The notes beneath the pieces are model-generated. The model saw only the letters and a list, made by a program, of their open reading frames with translations, searched no databases and was not told the DNA's origin. Both the position numbers and the translations under genes were made by a program. A DNA stretch of 64,000 nucleotides from Atrichornis clamosus. Taxonomy: Eukaryota > Chordata > Aves > Passeriformes > Menuridae. Position 1 is the stretch's first letter, and the number at the start of each line of letters is the position of its first letter. This document shows positions 1 through 10,020 of this stretch, one piece after another. Where the stretch lies: contig WBMZ01002648.1 of assembly GCA_013400975.1 (NCBI GenBank), positions 1 through 64,000 on the forward strand, given 5' to 3'.

Positions 1-446
1 CAACAAAGAAAGGTCCATGAAAGTTCTAGAAAACATCTTGTGAAGAACAGTTGAGGGAGCTGGCTTTGTTTAGTCTGGAGGGGGCTCAGGGGGGACCTCA
101 TCATCGCTCTCTACAAGTCTCTGAGAAGAGTTTTCAGTGAGGTGGGGGCCAGTCTCTTCTACTGTGCCTGCAGTGAGAGCACCAGAGGAAAAATCCTTGA
201 GCTGAGACAGGGAGATTCAGATTAGACATTAGGAAAAAAAATTTCACTGGTAGGGTGGTCAGATATTGGAATAGGTTGCCCAGGGATGGTGGGTGGAGTC
301 ACCATTGCTGGAGGTGGTTAAGACGTGTCTGGATCTGGCACTGGGTGATGTGGTTTAGTGGCTTAGGGGTTACCATGGTAGTGCTAGGTGGACAGTTGGA
401 CTTGATAATCATAAAGGTCTCTTCCAACCTTGATGGTTCTGTGATT
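1..446 (+). mobile_element. CR1 LINE, 3' end (cut by left window edge)
   Basis: This is the last part of a CR1 non-LTR retrotransposon. The left end reads as the degraded C-terminal RT/thumb region: a ggagctggctttgtttagtc stretch corresponds to the conserved ELxLFSLE peptide, followed by the GDLI-like segment. It then passes through a segment matching the usual HWNRLP motif; an open frame at 255 reads RYWNRLP. The 3' untranslated tail ends with the typical gttggacttgataatc and cttccaacct phrases at about 393-430 and a decayed terminal repeat ending at about 446. Many stops and frameshifts show it is dead. The element probably continues to the left of the window. Identification rests on recognisable CR1 motifs, not on an alignment. 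Confidence 0.88.
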
Positions 447-3400
447 AGTTTTACTGACACTAAGTACCATGCCCTCCAAACTGCAGCTGCTACAAAGGGT
501 CACCCACATCAGGTAGCTGCAGACGCCTTCCTTTGCATATAACCTCATGGTAACCCCAACTGAAAAGTGTAATTGGGGTGTAATTCTAAGTCTGAATGGG
601 CAGGAAAGTTACTTCTCAGCACCTGTTAAAAGTACATGATCATCCTGACACAATCATCATAGATTCCACTAAGAATTTTTCTGTCTAGGGTCAAGGAGAA
701 ATTGTAATTTCATCCTGTCCCTGTGTATATACTCACACTTTCCTTTTGTGCAAGATACCAGGATAATGCAGGGTAACAGAGTAAGCCCACAGGAGTTCTG
801 ACTCGATAATGGATATTGTCTAATACTAATCTGTCAACTGAATGATCCTGAACACGGCTAAAGAAAATCACATTTGTTTTCAAAGTTGATGCTTTCATCA
901 AAACATGCCAGATAAGTGGTCATTCTATAAGTTAAAAATTATAACTTTAGAGGTCATCTTACCATTTTGTTCAGAGTTAAACCAAGTATGACTTAAAAAA
1001 AGCACATGCAAAGAACATGCCATCACACACATGCCAGTGAAGCTCAAGTTTTGTGTCCTAGCTCCAAAAAGGTTAAAGAAACATTTAAAAAAACCTCCAA
1101 GAACTGCTGTCCTATGTGCTCTTTGCTTAAGCTCTGACATTGCCTTCACATAACTCATTTATGGATTGTAGGCATAAACAATTTATTAAATGTAAATACT
1201 ATTTGCCTTCATGTGTGTTAACCTCTATGCTATTTTTTTATTAATAAAAACATATGTAGAAAATATGCAACTACTAACTACAATGAGTTAAAAGTATTCT
1301 AAAATGTCGAGTAGCTGTACATATTACTGCATATTTCACAATGACCAACACAGAGCATTTGCTCGTTAACAGACATGGCCAATAGGTTTCAGAAAATCAT
1401 AAAACTATGAGTCTACAGAAAAGATCTAGATATAAGTAAAATGATGTCAAAAGTTGATAGGATTTACTGGCATTTCTCTTTCTAAATCACTCAGTGAAGA
1501 GAGTATGTTTTTCTAGCCTATTTAGGTGTAGTAATAAAAATACTGGGTGGATCAAGTGCCTGTGGACAGATGCTTTTATGAATTATACGTTATCTGGCTA
1601 AGTTCACCAAGACTTTTTAAAAGTAAAAGGACAAAAATTACTATCTTAGGAAGAAAACTAAGAAGAAATAAAAACCATGACAGGTAACTGGGGCAGGGGA
1701 ACAACTGTGAAATAATTAGCACTCAAATATACAGTGGAAAGTATAAGTAATTGCTTTTCTCTAACAATTACCCATGCTGAAGTAACACTGTTCGGAATGT
1801 TGAACCCTGAGCAGGCATATTCTTCAATCACACATGCAGAGGGGCAATTAATTGGAAACACTAATTTGTTAGAGTACAACAGTTAACACTGAGTGCTATT
1901 TTGAACATCTTTAATTGTGCTAAGTACCAACATAAATACTTCAGTCAACTAAAATATATTTTTAAAATTAGCATGCGTTGTATGTTCTATTATGTTCATA
2001 AGCAGAAACACTTTAATGTAGGCTTACGAACAACTGAGTTGTTCAAATGTGCACCAATAATAAACAGTGACGCTTGCTTGCTTTTCTACAAGCTCAAGAA
2101 CAGAAGCATTTTGAAGTTACATTTTTCTAAACCTGTTATATAGAGCTAAACAGAATTTCTGGGTTTAGATTCCTCAATACTCTACATATAAGATGATTTT
2201 CTTCACAGAAAACAAAGTAATGTGTAGAAAAATATCATATTCCATCAGACCACCTTTAGTACTCCGATCTATTGTGTTGTCTCTGAGTTTCTCAGTCCTG
2301 CCCAGATGTGAATAAAAAAAGTGAAAATACCTTCTAAATAGTCATAGGTAATAAAAAACACTTGACAATTATGGCAGAAAAAGTCATATAACAGGAAAGA
2401 ATTAAAAAATGTTATAGCAACCCTGCAGAGAATTTCTCTCTATATATGGCAGTTTTGTTTTGCTCTGTACATTCATATCTTTTCCTGGTTTAGGATTTTT
2501 CCTCAGTTGGAGTGTATGTGTGAGTACTATTTCCATAGTACTGAAGTATAGAGACTGGTTAAACTAATGTATAAAAGCACCAAAAACATACTGCCATTTT
2601 TCATCATGGGCGTGTCATTGGACAAAAAAAAAAAAAACCCAATAATATACAGAACCCTTGGGTATCAATAAGTGAAAACTGACACCTGAACACAAATTGT
2701 AATTTGCCACTATAATGTGTGACATAAAAACATTAACATATTCTAAATAAAAGAAAATTCTAGGTTAACAAAGTATTTCAGATTAATGTAACCTTTAGCA
2801 CATTCCTACTAAGATTATTACATCATCTTCACAATACTTCTTTGGGCAAGGAATATTTTCTTATAAGCTAAGAAAAAATGGTGGAGTAGTGAGAATCAAA
2901 GACATCAGTTACTCTAATGAAAGCAATTGTCTTTTTGCAAATATAATCCATTCTAATGACCTTTTCTTACAACTGCCCAGTGCCTTTCCGCTATATGGTT
3001 TTTGCCAAGCACTAAAAACCAAGTAACACTAAAACCTGTTCCTACCCAAAGATCTACTATTATATTCAACAGTCTTAACAGAGAAGTCTATAAGCATTTT
3101 TTCAACCCAGCACTGAACTAACTCAATCAGTTCCAGAGAGCATTTCCAGGACAACCTGTAGATATACCAGGTGAATTCAGAAGTTTGAGCTACTATTGCT
3201 GTTGCAGATCAGGTTCTGCAAAAATAGAAGAATTCAAGACTCAGTGTTTTCAGCATTTTCAGGACAACTTTTTTCCAAAGAGAAAGGAAAGAAAAAATCC
3301 CAAGGGACAATGAGAATCTCTTATCTTAAAAAATCCCAAGGATAAAAGTGCATAAGTGAAACCAACACTGCCACTGGGAAAAAAGAAACAAAAACAAACA

Positions 3401-5585
3401 AACAAAAAACCCAAAAAACAAAACAAAACAAACCCAAACAAACAAAAAAAAACACCCAACAACAAAAACCCCACAATATTTGCTATCTGGCTGAAAGTAT
3501 ATTGCTAACACTGGAAAGAAAATAAATGAGAATTCTCACACTTCATATTCAAGAAAATGTTAGCAGAGATTTATACTGCTGATACAGTCCATTTTCAGTC
3601 ATTTCAACACCTATAATGCATACAGCTGAATTCATTGTTACCCAGTCCCCTGAAGACAGCAGTCCTTAGCAAACAGCCAGTACACACTCCTGTTGTGTGC
3701 TAAACTCATTATAGAGAATAATGGAGCACATTATTTCTTAAATTCTGTTGCCTTAGGCCACTCATACCATAAACCATAGGAGCTGTGTCACCAGTGCCAG
3801 AAACAGAAATGAAGCCATAATTTATGCATATTTTAAGACATCTCAGGAGCCTCTCTTTTCACTTTACAATCTTTTAAAGAGCACTGCAGTTTTAAGACAT
3901 CCCAGTACGTTTTCTTCAGTATTTTTACGTTCAAAGCTGTCCCTTTTTTAGGTTATGATACAACAGTTAAAGATATACAGATGAGGCAAATAAAATTAGA
4001 CAAAAATTATGTAATATAAGCAACCACCACCATAACTACTGACGTGTAAGATGTGCCTTCACCTGATCCAAGAGCAACAAGCAATAGGACCGCTTAGATT
4101 AAAGAACAGGTAGGTTGCAGACCTGAAGGTGTCTTCCTTTAGGAAAGGTATCTTCCTAAATCCAGTGGTCAGCAGTTGATGTATATTTGAAAGCACAAAA
4201 ATTGGTATGGCACAGCTTGCTTATAGTCCTATCTTCGTTATAAAATCAATGCACTTGGGCATAAAGTTTTGGGTTTTTTAAGGAAATGTAATTTCTACAA
4301 TCAAATCCTGTTGCATTTTATTGTGTTCTAATATCAGAGATATTTCATTCTCTTGTAGTGCTGTTACAGATTGCCTTAAAACCCCACAAAACAAGAAAAG
4401 CCATAACACAGAACTAAAAAAAAACAAAAACAAAACATAAAAAGCTTTTGATTGTCTTTAGTTCTTCAATTTCAAGAAAAATTGGCTTAGTCTTATTTAT
4501 TCTGTTTGGGGAGAGGAGTAAGGGAGAGAGGAACAAGATATTACTTTCCCACCTATTTTCTTTATTTTATTTTTATTATTCTTAGGAAAAGGTTCAGAGA
4601 GAAAACATAAGATTCTCAAACTCTTTATGCATCAGGAGCAAATAAAACTAATTTTTCCACAAGTGTTGCTTAAAAAGACTAATTTTTCCACTCTCCTCAT
4701 TAAAGAAACATGTTATCCCTACTTGTCCAAAAGCAGAAATCAATAAATCCAGATGACACATTACAAAATGAAGAGAAGTTAAATAATATGGACTATCTTA
4801 TGAACCCTTACAAGTTGTGTTCTTATCTTTATTCTCCACTATTTAAGAGATTCATCACAATTCCCCCACAAAAGCCTTGCTGATAAATCCCTGAAGTCAA
4901 CAGAAACTTTTCCACTAAGATCAGAGAAAAATTCATGGAGTTTTATTGCTTTCTAATATTTTCTTCCCAGTCCTGCCCCTCTGTTCCTTCTTCTCCAAAA
5001 TGAAGAAAGAGAGCAAACAAAAAAGCCAAGCAAGCACTTTACACATTCTCTGCTGAAACATCAACAGCATATTTGTAGCATATTCTCATTCCTTTCTTAT
5101 TTAAAAACTACTGTGAAGTGCAATTTTTTAAATCACTTTGACCACAGCTAAGCATTATAAGCAGATATTTTCAGCAAGACAATAACAAAGCCAACAGTGT
5201 GAAAGAAAAGAACCCATCAATGGGTTTGAGCATTTCAAACTGCTTTCTTAAGTTTGTTACCTTGCACTTCTCTGTACTGAATTAGCTTTGTTACAGCTTC
5301 ATAAGTTCTTTAAAAGCCACTTTGAACTTTAAAAAAAGATTCGAACTTAACGGTTATTTTATCCTTCAAATCTTTGCCGATTCAGATGCCTTTTGTCACC
5401 TATTTCCTTTTGTCCATTTTCCTCATTCAGAATATCTCAACAAAATAACAAGAAAAGAGTCTGGTTTGCTGTCTTAGATTTTGTAGATTTTCTTCCTGAA
5501 AATGCAAGTCTCAGTCTTTTTTTTTTTTTCTTCAAACATTTAGGAGTAAGAAAAATAATTAGAAATAACTATTACTATTCATGGC
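447..5585. other. AT-rich stretch without a recognisable gene
   Basis: I see no coding region, RNA gene or recognisable transposon here. Open frames are at most about 80 codons with low-complexity translations. The stretch holds an A14 run at 2624-2637, an A/C-rich low-complexity block at about 3385-3477 (listed separately), smaller A/C runs near 4411-4435 and a T13 run at 5517-5529. Confidence 0.6.
3385..3477. repeat. A/C-rich low-complexity block, (CAAA/CAAAA)n-like
   Basis: About 90 bases contain almost only A and C on this strand, in irregular units of caaa, caaaa and ccca. The other strand is T/G rich and gives phenylalanine-rich, transmembrane-looking open frames (3259-3511, minus) that are artefacts of composition. 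It could be a decayed A-rich simple repeat; no adjacent retroposon body is recognisable. Confidence 0.75.
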
Positions 5586-5657
5586 AGCTTGTTGGTCTAG
5601 GGGTATGATTCTCACATAGGGTACAAGATGGCTCAGGTTCAAATCCCACATGAGCCC
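5586..5657 (+). pseudogene. tRNA-Pro(AGG)-derived sequence, degenerate
   Basis: The 72 bases line up end to end with a vertebrate cytosolic tRNA-Pro. The A box TGGTCTAGGGG (5593-5603) and B box GGTTCAAATCC (5636-5646) are both intact. The anticodon loop reads ATAGGGT, giving AGG at 5618-5620 with U33 and G37 kept. Decay is clear. The anticodon stem has three mismatches, mostly where CpG sites of the normal gene changed to CA/TG, the T stem is broken, and the acceptor stem has an A-C pair and two G-U pairs. A T8 tract follows at 5661-5668. It is very unlikely to give a working tRNA, but the pol III promoter boxes remain. A CR1 fragment starts immediately after the T tract, so this may be a free tRNA pseudogene or the 5' head of a chimeric retroposon. 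Confidence 0.82.
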
Positions 5658-5660
5658 AAG

Positions 5661-5668
5661 TTTTTTTT
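5661..5668 (+). terminator. T8 tract, pol III-type terminator of the tRNA-like unit
   Basis: Eight T residues begin four bases after the tRNA-like 3' end. This is the usual position and form of an RNA polymerase III terminator. With the intact A and B boxes upstream it completes a possible short pol III transcription unit. Confidence 0.6.
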
Positions 5669-5670
5669 AA

Positions 5671-7021
5671 GGCCTGCGAGCCTGACTTCAGTGCCAGAAA
5701 AAATCATAGAGCAGGTCACTTTGAGTGCCATAATGCAGCACGTGCAGGACAACCAGGCGATCAGGCCCAGCCAGCATGGGTTTGGGAAAGACAGGTACTG
5801 CATGACTGACTTGATCTCCTGTGAGAAGATGACCTGTTTAGCAGATGAGAGAAAAGTTGCAGATGTTGTCTACCTGCACTTCAGTAAAGCCTTTGAAACA
5901 GTTTTCCAGGGCATTGTCCTGGAGAAACTGGCTTCCCAGGGTGTGGTGATGTGTACTCTTTGCTGGGTAAAAACTGGCTGGATGGCTGCATCCAGAGAGT
6001 GGTGGTGATGGGCCAGTCCTGTTTACCATCTCTGGTCACAGGTAGTGTTACTCAGAGCTCCGTGTTTGGGCCAGTCCTGTTTACCATCTGTATCAATTGC
6101 CTGGACAAGGGGATTGAGTGCCCCTGCTGTCAAGTTTGCAGACAACACCAAGCTGGGTGGGAGTGCTAATCTGGAGGGCGGGAAGGCTCTGCAGAGGGAT
6201 CTGGACAGGCTGGATCAATGGTCTGAGGCTGATTGGGTGAGGTTCAACAAGGTGAAGTGTTGGGTCCTGCCCTTGGATCACAACAACCCCAAACAGCCCT
6301 AGAGGCCTGGGGAAGAGTGGCTGGAAAGCTGTGGAAAAGGACCTGGGAGTGGTGAACAGCAGCTGAACATGAGCCAGCAGTGCCCAGGTGGCCAAGAAGG
6401 CCAATGGCATCCTGGTCTGTATCAGCAACAGTGTGGCCTGCAGGACCAGAGCAGTGATTGTCTCCCTGTACTCAACACTGGTNATACTCAGCACTGGTGA
6501 GGCCACACCTCAAATCCTGTGTCCAGTTTTGGGCCCCTCACTACAAGAAAGACATTGAGGTGCTGGATTGTGTCCCAAGAAGGTCAACAGAGCTCGAGAA
6601 AGGCCACAGAGCACAAGTCATATGAGGAATGCCTGAGGGAGCTTGGAGTGTTTAGCCTGGAGAAAAGGAGGTTCAAGGGAGACCTTATTGCTCTCTCCAA
6701 CTGCCCAAAAAGAGGCTGTAGCCAGGTGGGGCTTAGCTTCTTCTCCCAGGCAACAGTAACAGGATGAGAGGAAGTGTCCTTGAGTTTTGCCAAGAGAGAT
6801 TCAGATGGAATGTTATGAAAAATTTTTTCACCAGAAGCGTTATCAAGTACCAGGACAGACTGGCCAGGGAAGTGGTTGAGTCACCATCCCTGGGAGTGTT
6901 CAAAGAGAACACATGGCTGAGGCACTCGATGACATCATTTGGTGGTGAACAGAGTGGTGCTGGGTTAGTGGTTGGGACTCAATTATCTTATAATTCTTTT
7001 CCAAACTTAATGATTCTATGA
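5671..7021 (+). mobile_element. CR1 LINE, 5'-truncated, RT domain to 3' end, defective
   Basis: The element starts inside ORF2 at the beginning of the RT domain (peptide RPASLTSVPEKI, from about 5671). It continues with QHGFGKDR and VYLHFSKAFETV at about 5770-5900, which corresponds to the usual VYLDFSKAFDTV. The catalytic motif FADDTKLGG reads FADNTKLGG at about 6135-6160, so the second aspartate is lost. The thumb and C-terminal parts follow ([11 protein letters not shown] at about 6243; [15 protein letters not shown] at about 6630-6670). The 3' end is at 7021, with the normal aatgattctatgac tail. Frameshifts, an N at 6483 and a 22-bp internal duplication (6010-6031 and 6068-6089) also break it. 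Its 5' end abuts the tRNA-Pro-like unit with only two bases between T8 and CR1. Confidence 0.92.
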
Positions 7022-8974
7022 CTTCAGTAACGTGCCTCATTATATTGCAGAATTCAGAGACAAGATATTGCCAGCAGCTTTTTTCCTGGTTTATGGAAAA
7101 CTGATCAATTGCATTTTCTCAATCTCTAAAACACAAACCTTCAATATCTGAGCAATTTACTTCTCCTAATAAGCCTTTATAGAAAACATATTGTAAAAAA
7201 TTTAGTCCAAAATATAATGTCCAGTTCTGCTTTCTTTAGTGTATTGATTCTGATAGAAACATTTTAATGGGCTTGCTAAAATATTTTCTTGGCACAAACC
7301 ACACCTGTTGATTTGAATCATGTTGAATACAATACTTTCTTTACATTCCCCAAAGGTCTGTAAAAGATGTTGGTGGTCAACAAATGTATCAGAGCTCTAT
7401 GAGCAATAAAGAAATTGTGCTTTGTTATTTCTGTTCTACTACAGGAGACTTTTACAAACTTTGCTAACCTTAAGCACACAAATTCAGCTGCACACAGAAG
7501 TCACCTCTTTATACTTAGAAATAAGATATCACAGCAACAAAATGAAAGATTAAGAGACAAAAAACAACTGTGAAATCTGTACAAAGGCAAGAACAGAACA
7601 TAGTCTGAAATTGTCCACAGAAATTTTAACCAACACTTTCTACAAATTCTTCAGCATACTGGAGGAATAGGCAGCAGTCTGAGAAATCAACACCTTTGTA
7701 ACATCTAGTTAGGATATATAATGCCATGAACACATGTTATTTTGAGGTCTGCGTAGCTTTAACTTGACTGAAACTTCTGTGCATTTCAACTTTTCAATGT
7801 AAGGAAACAGAATCCTATGGAGTGAGACAGCACCAAGTCTACCTTAGGCTTACTTAGGTCTTGATCAGAAGACAGCCCGGCAAACACAAGCTCATACATG
7901 CACATATTTATAGTACCCAAGTGGGATCCAATTTACCATATAGAAAAGTAAATTTCACTGTCAGTGTCAGAAGGGAAACAGCAGAAGTTAAGCTCTTTAG
8001 ATTATTCTTGTAATTCCTGGAAGCAGGAAAAGAAAATTTCAATATGCACTCTGGCCTCCTGCAATTTCAGACAAAATTACATTTGAGAAGTGTTAGATAA
8101 ACTTTGGTAGGCAATTCTGATTGTTGAAAAAAAGAAAACACAAAGGTACAGCCATCTCAGCAAGAGGCCACTGGTGAGATTTGTAGCACAACATTCAGGT
8201 TTGAGTCCTTGTTTTGCCTAATTGAGGCCAGCAGCTTTCATCTGCCAAATTACTTGGCAGGAGTCAAAACAAGAACCTGCATCCCAAGCTCCCATACTCT
8301 ACAGCAATACCCTAATCCCACATGGAGAGCAAGAAAAAGGCACAAATATTTCATGGTAGGCATTGGTTTTGTTGTAAATTGCTGTCTTAAGTTTTCTGTT
8401 GGTCAGCTGTATGCAATACCATCCTTCAGTCATCCACACAAAAGCTGAGTTTTGATTCTTTGTTAAGGTACCAATATTAATGTATGGGAGGTAACGTACT
8501 GCATATGGGGGCATGCACTGGAACAAGAACACGAAAGTTATAGTACTTTTTAAATGAAAAAAAATTACCTTTACAGTGACAGGTTATCCTTCAAGAGGAA
8601 AAACCAAATAATTTATGCCTGTAGAGGTGCTGTGAGGCTCATATTTTAGCAGACAAAATTCCTCTAGATAATATAGCTGAGGCCCAACAGGAAGGATCTA
8701 TTAATCCTTTGTATAATCCACTATTGTTTATTGAGCCAAAAAAAAGGTGGCATAAAACATTAATGCCGTTTTCTCACTCGGTTTTTTCACTCAAAAAACT
8801 GAGAAGCTCTGCTGATCAGATAGAGCATTGAAAGTCTGGGAGAACAGATGGCTGACATGGAGTGAATAATTTTTGCATCAAGAAAACCTTCACTGTTCGA
8901 TACAATCTATGCAGAAGAACATGCTCCTTCTCAAGCATCCCACTGGGCAGGTAAGAGTGAAGAATCAGAGTCAA

Positions 8975-9219
8975 TTAAACAAATGTGCTCTGTATTGGCA
9001 TCCAAAAAGTTATGCCTACTCCATCACTAGCCATAAAGGCTGAGCTAAATGTATACTGCCAAATATAAAAGGCAGATTTCCCACTCTGAACTGGGTCACA
9101 GTAACACAGGCAAACAGCAGCTGGAGGAAACAGACCACAACACGTCATCTTTGACAAATCCACTTGTTTCCATGTGCTGATATCCTCAGAAGTGGAAAGC
9201 ATAAAGGAGGCCACATGTC
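8975..9219 (-). CDS. Candidate exon B (speculative), minus strand
   Basis: A good acceptor-like sequence (T-rich tract then gagcag) ends at 9220 on the minus strand. It is followed by an open frame from 9219 to a TAA at 8975, about 80 codons. The first two bases, GA, complete a codon with the single G left at the end of candidate exon A (9738), so the phases agree. The translation (for example SFMLSTSEDISTWKQVDLSK) matches no family I can recognise. No clear donor is seen, so it would be a last exon or would end at a weak donor such as GA|gtaggc. An open frame of this size can arise by chance in 64 kb. Confidence 0.12.
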
Positions 9220-9737
9220 CTGCTCAAAAACAAGGCAACTACCTATTGTCAAAACAAGAAATGATGGTTTTGCTTCAGTTCTTACACAACTAAAGGTCTG
9301 CAAAATGTTATGTAATTCACATTAACCACAGAAGTGTTGCATTTACATCAGTCTTCATGAGTTGTAAGAAATCACTTAAGTACTGAAGCTTAAGACTAAT
9401 AATATTGTGCAGAACATCTATTGTGAATATTTCTCTTCTGAAAGTTATCATTATGTCTTTCTCCAAAATTTCATGAAGACTTCAGTGGCATCAGTCCTGA
9501 CCCTTTTTGTGGAAGAATAAACATTCAGAACAAGATTTTTCTTCTGCACAAAATGTCATCCGTTTTCATATCTGTAGCTATTGGGAAGGGAAGGACTGAT
9601 AAAATCTTGTCTCTATTTTTCTCTGTTTATTGCTTTTGGAAGTGTTTAGAAAAAGCCAGCCATCCACAAATGGTTTATTTTGCTGAAATTAAAACAGTAT
9701 TTTCATAAAACAAAATCCTTGGAGCTCCCTAACCCAC

Positions 9738-10020
9738 CTTCTAAACTTTCTAAATGCCATGGGACCTTTCTACAACGACACTGGTTTGATATAGCCTGTA
9801 GGAAACTCTTCAGCAGTTTGAATCCAGATTTGTCTCCATCATAAGATGTGAAGGTGGTAGATGTGAATTTTAGAAGCAACAAAGTGAGCCATTTTTGAAT
9901 ACTTTTCAGTTTTTCAGAGTCACACTGCAGTAGGTACATAAGAAGCAGTGCACTAACAGCATAGTCCATAATAAAGGTAACTCTAGATTTAACAGCCAAT
10001 ACTGCCAGGATGCCCTCTCT
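9738..10020 (-). CDS. Candidate exon A (speculative), minus strand
   Basis: A 283-base segment is open in one frame on the minus strand, between an acceptor-like tggcag ending at 10021 and a consensus-like donor AAG|gtgggt at 9738. An in-frame ATG lies at 10029, just before the acceptor. The translation is leucine-rich and helix-like (for example SEKLKSIQKWLTLLLLKF), with no domain I recognise. It lies on the strand predicted by the minus-strand donor in the CpG island at 13.8 kb, and its end phase fits candidate exon B. The acceptor's pyrimidine tract is weak. This is an inference from open frame plus splice-like sites only. Confidence 0.14.

Noticed and set aside
3259..3511. Two minus-strand frames encoding Phe/Cys/Val-rich, membrane-like peptides
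   Set aside because: They are translations of the A/C-rich low-complexity block and carry no independent evidence of coding.
8800..8942. A third possible minus-strand exon after a pyrimidine-rich acceptor (tcttacctgcccag, ending near 8940)
   Set aside because: Its open frame does not agree in phase with candidate exon B, and no good donor follows.
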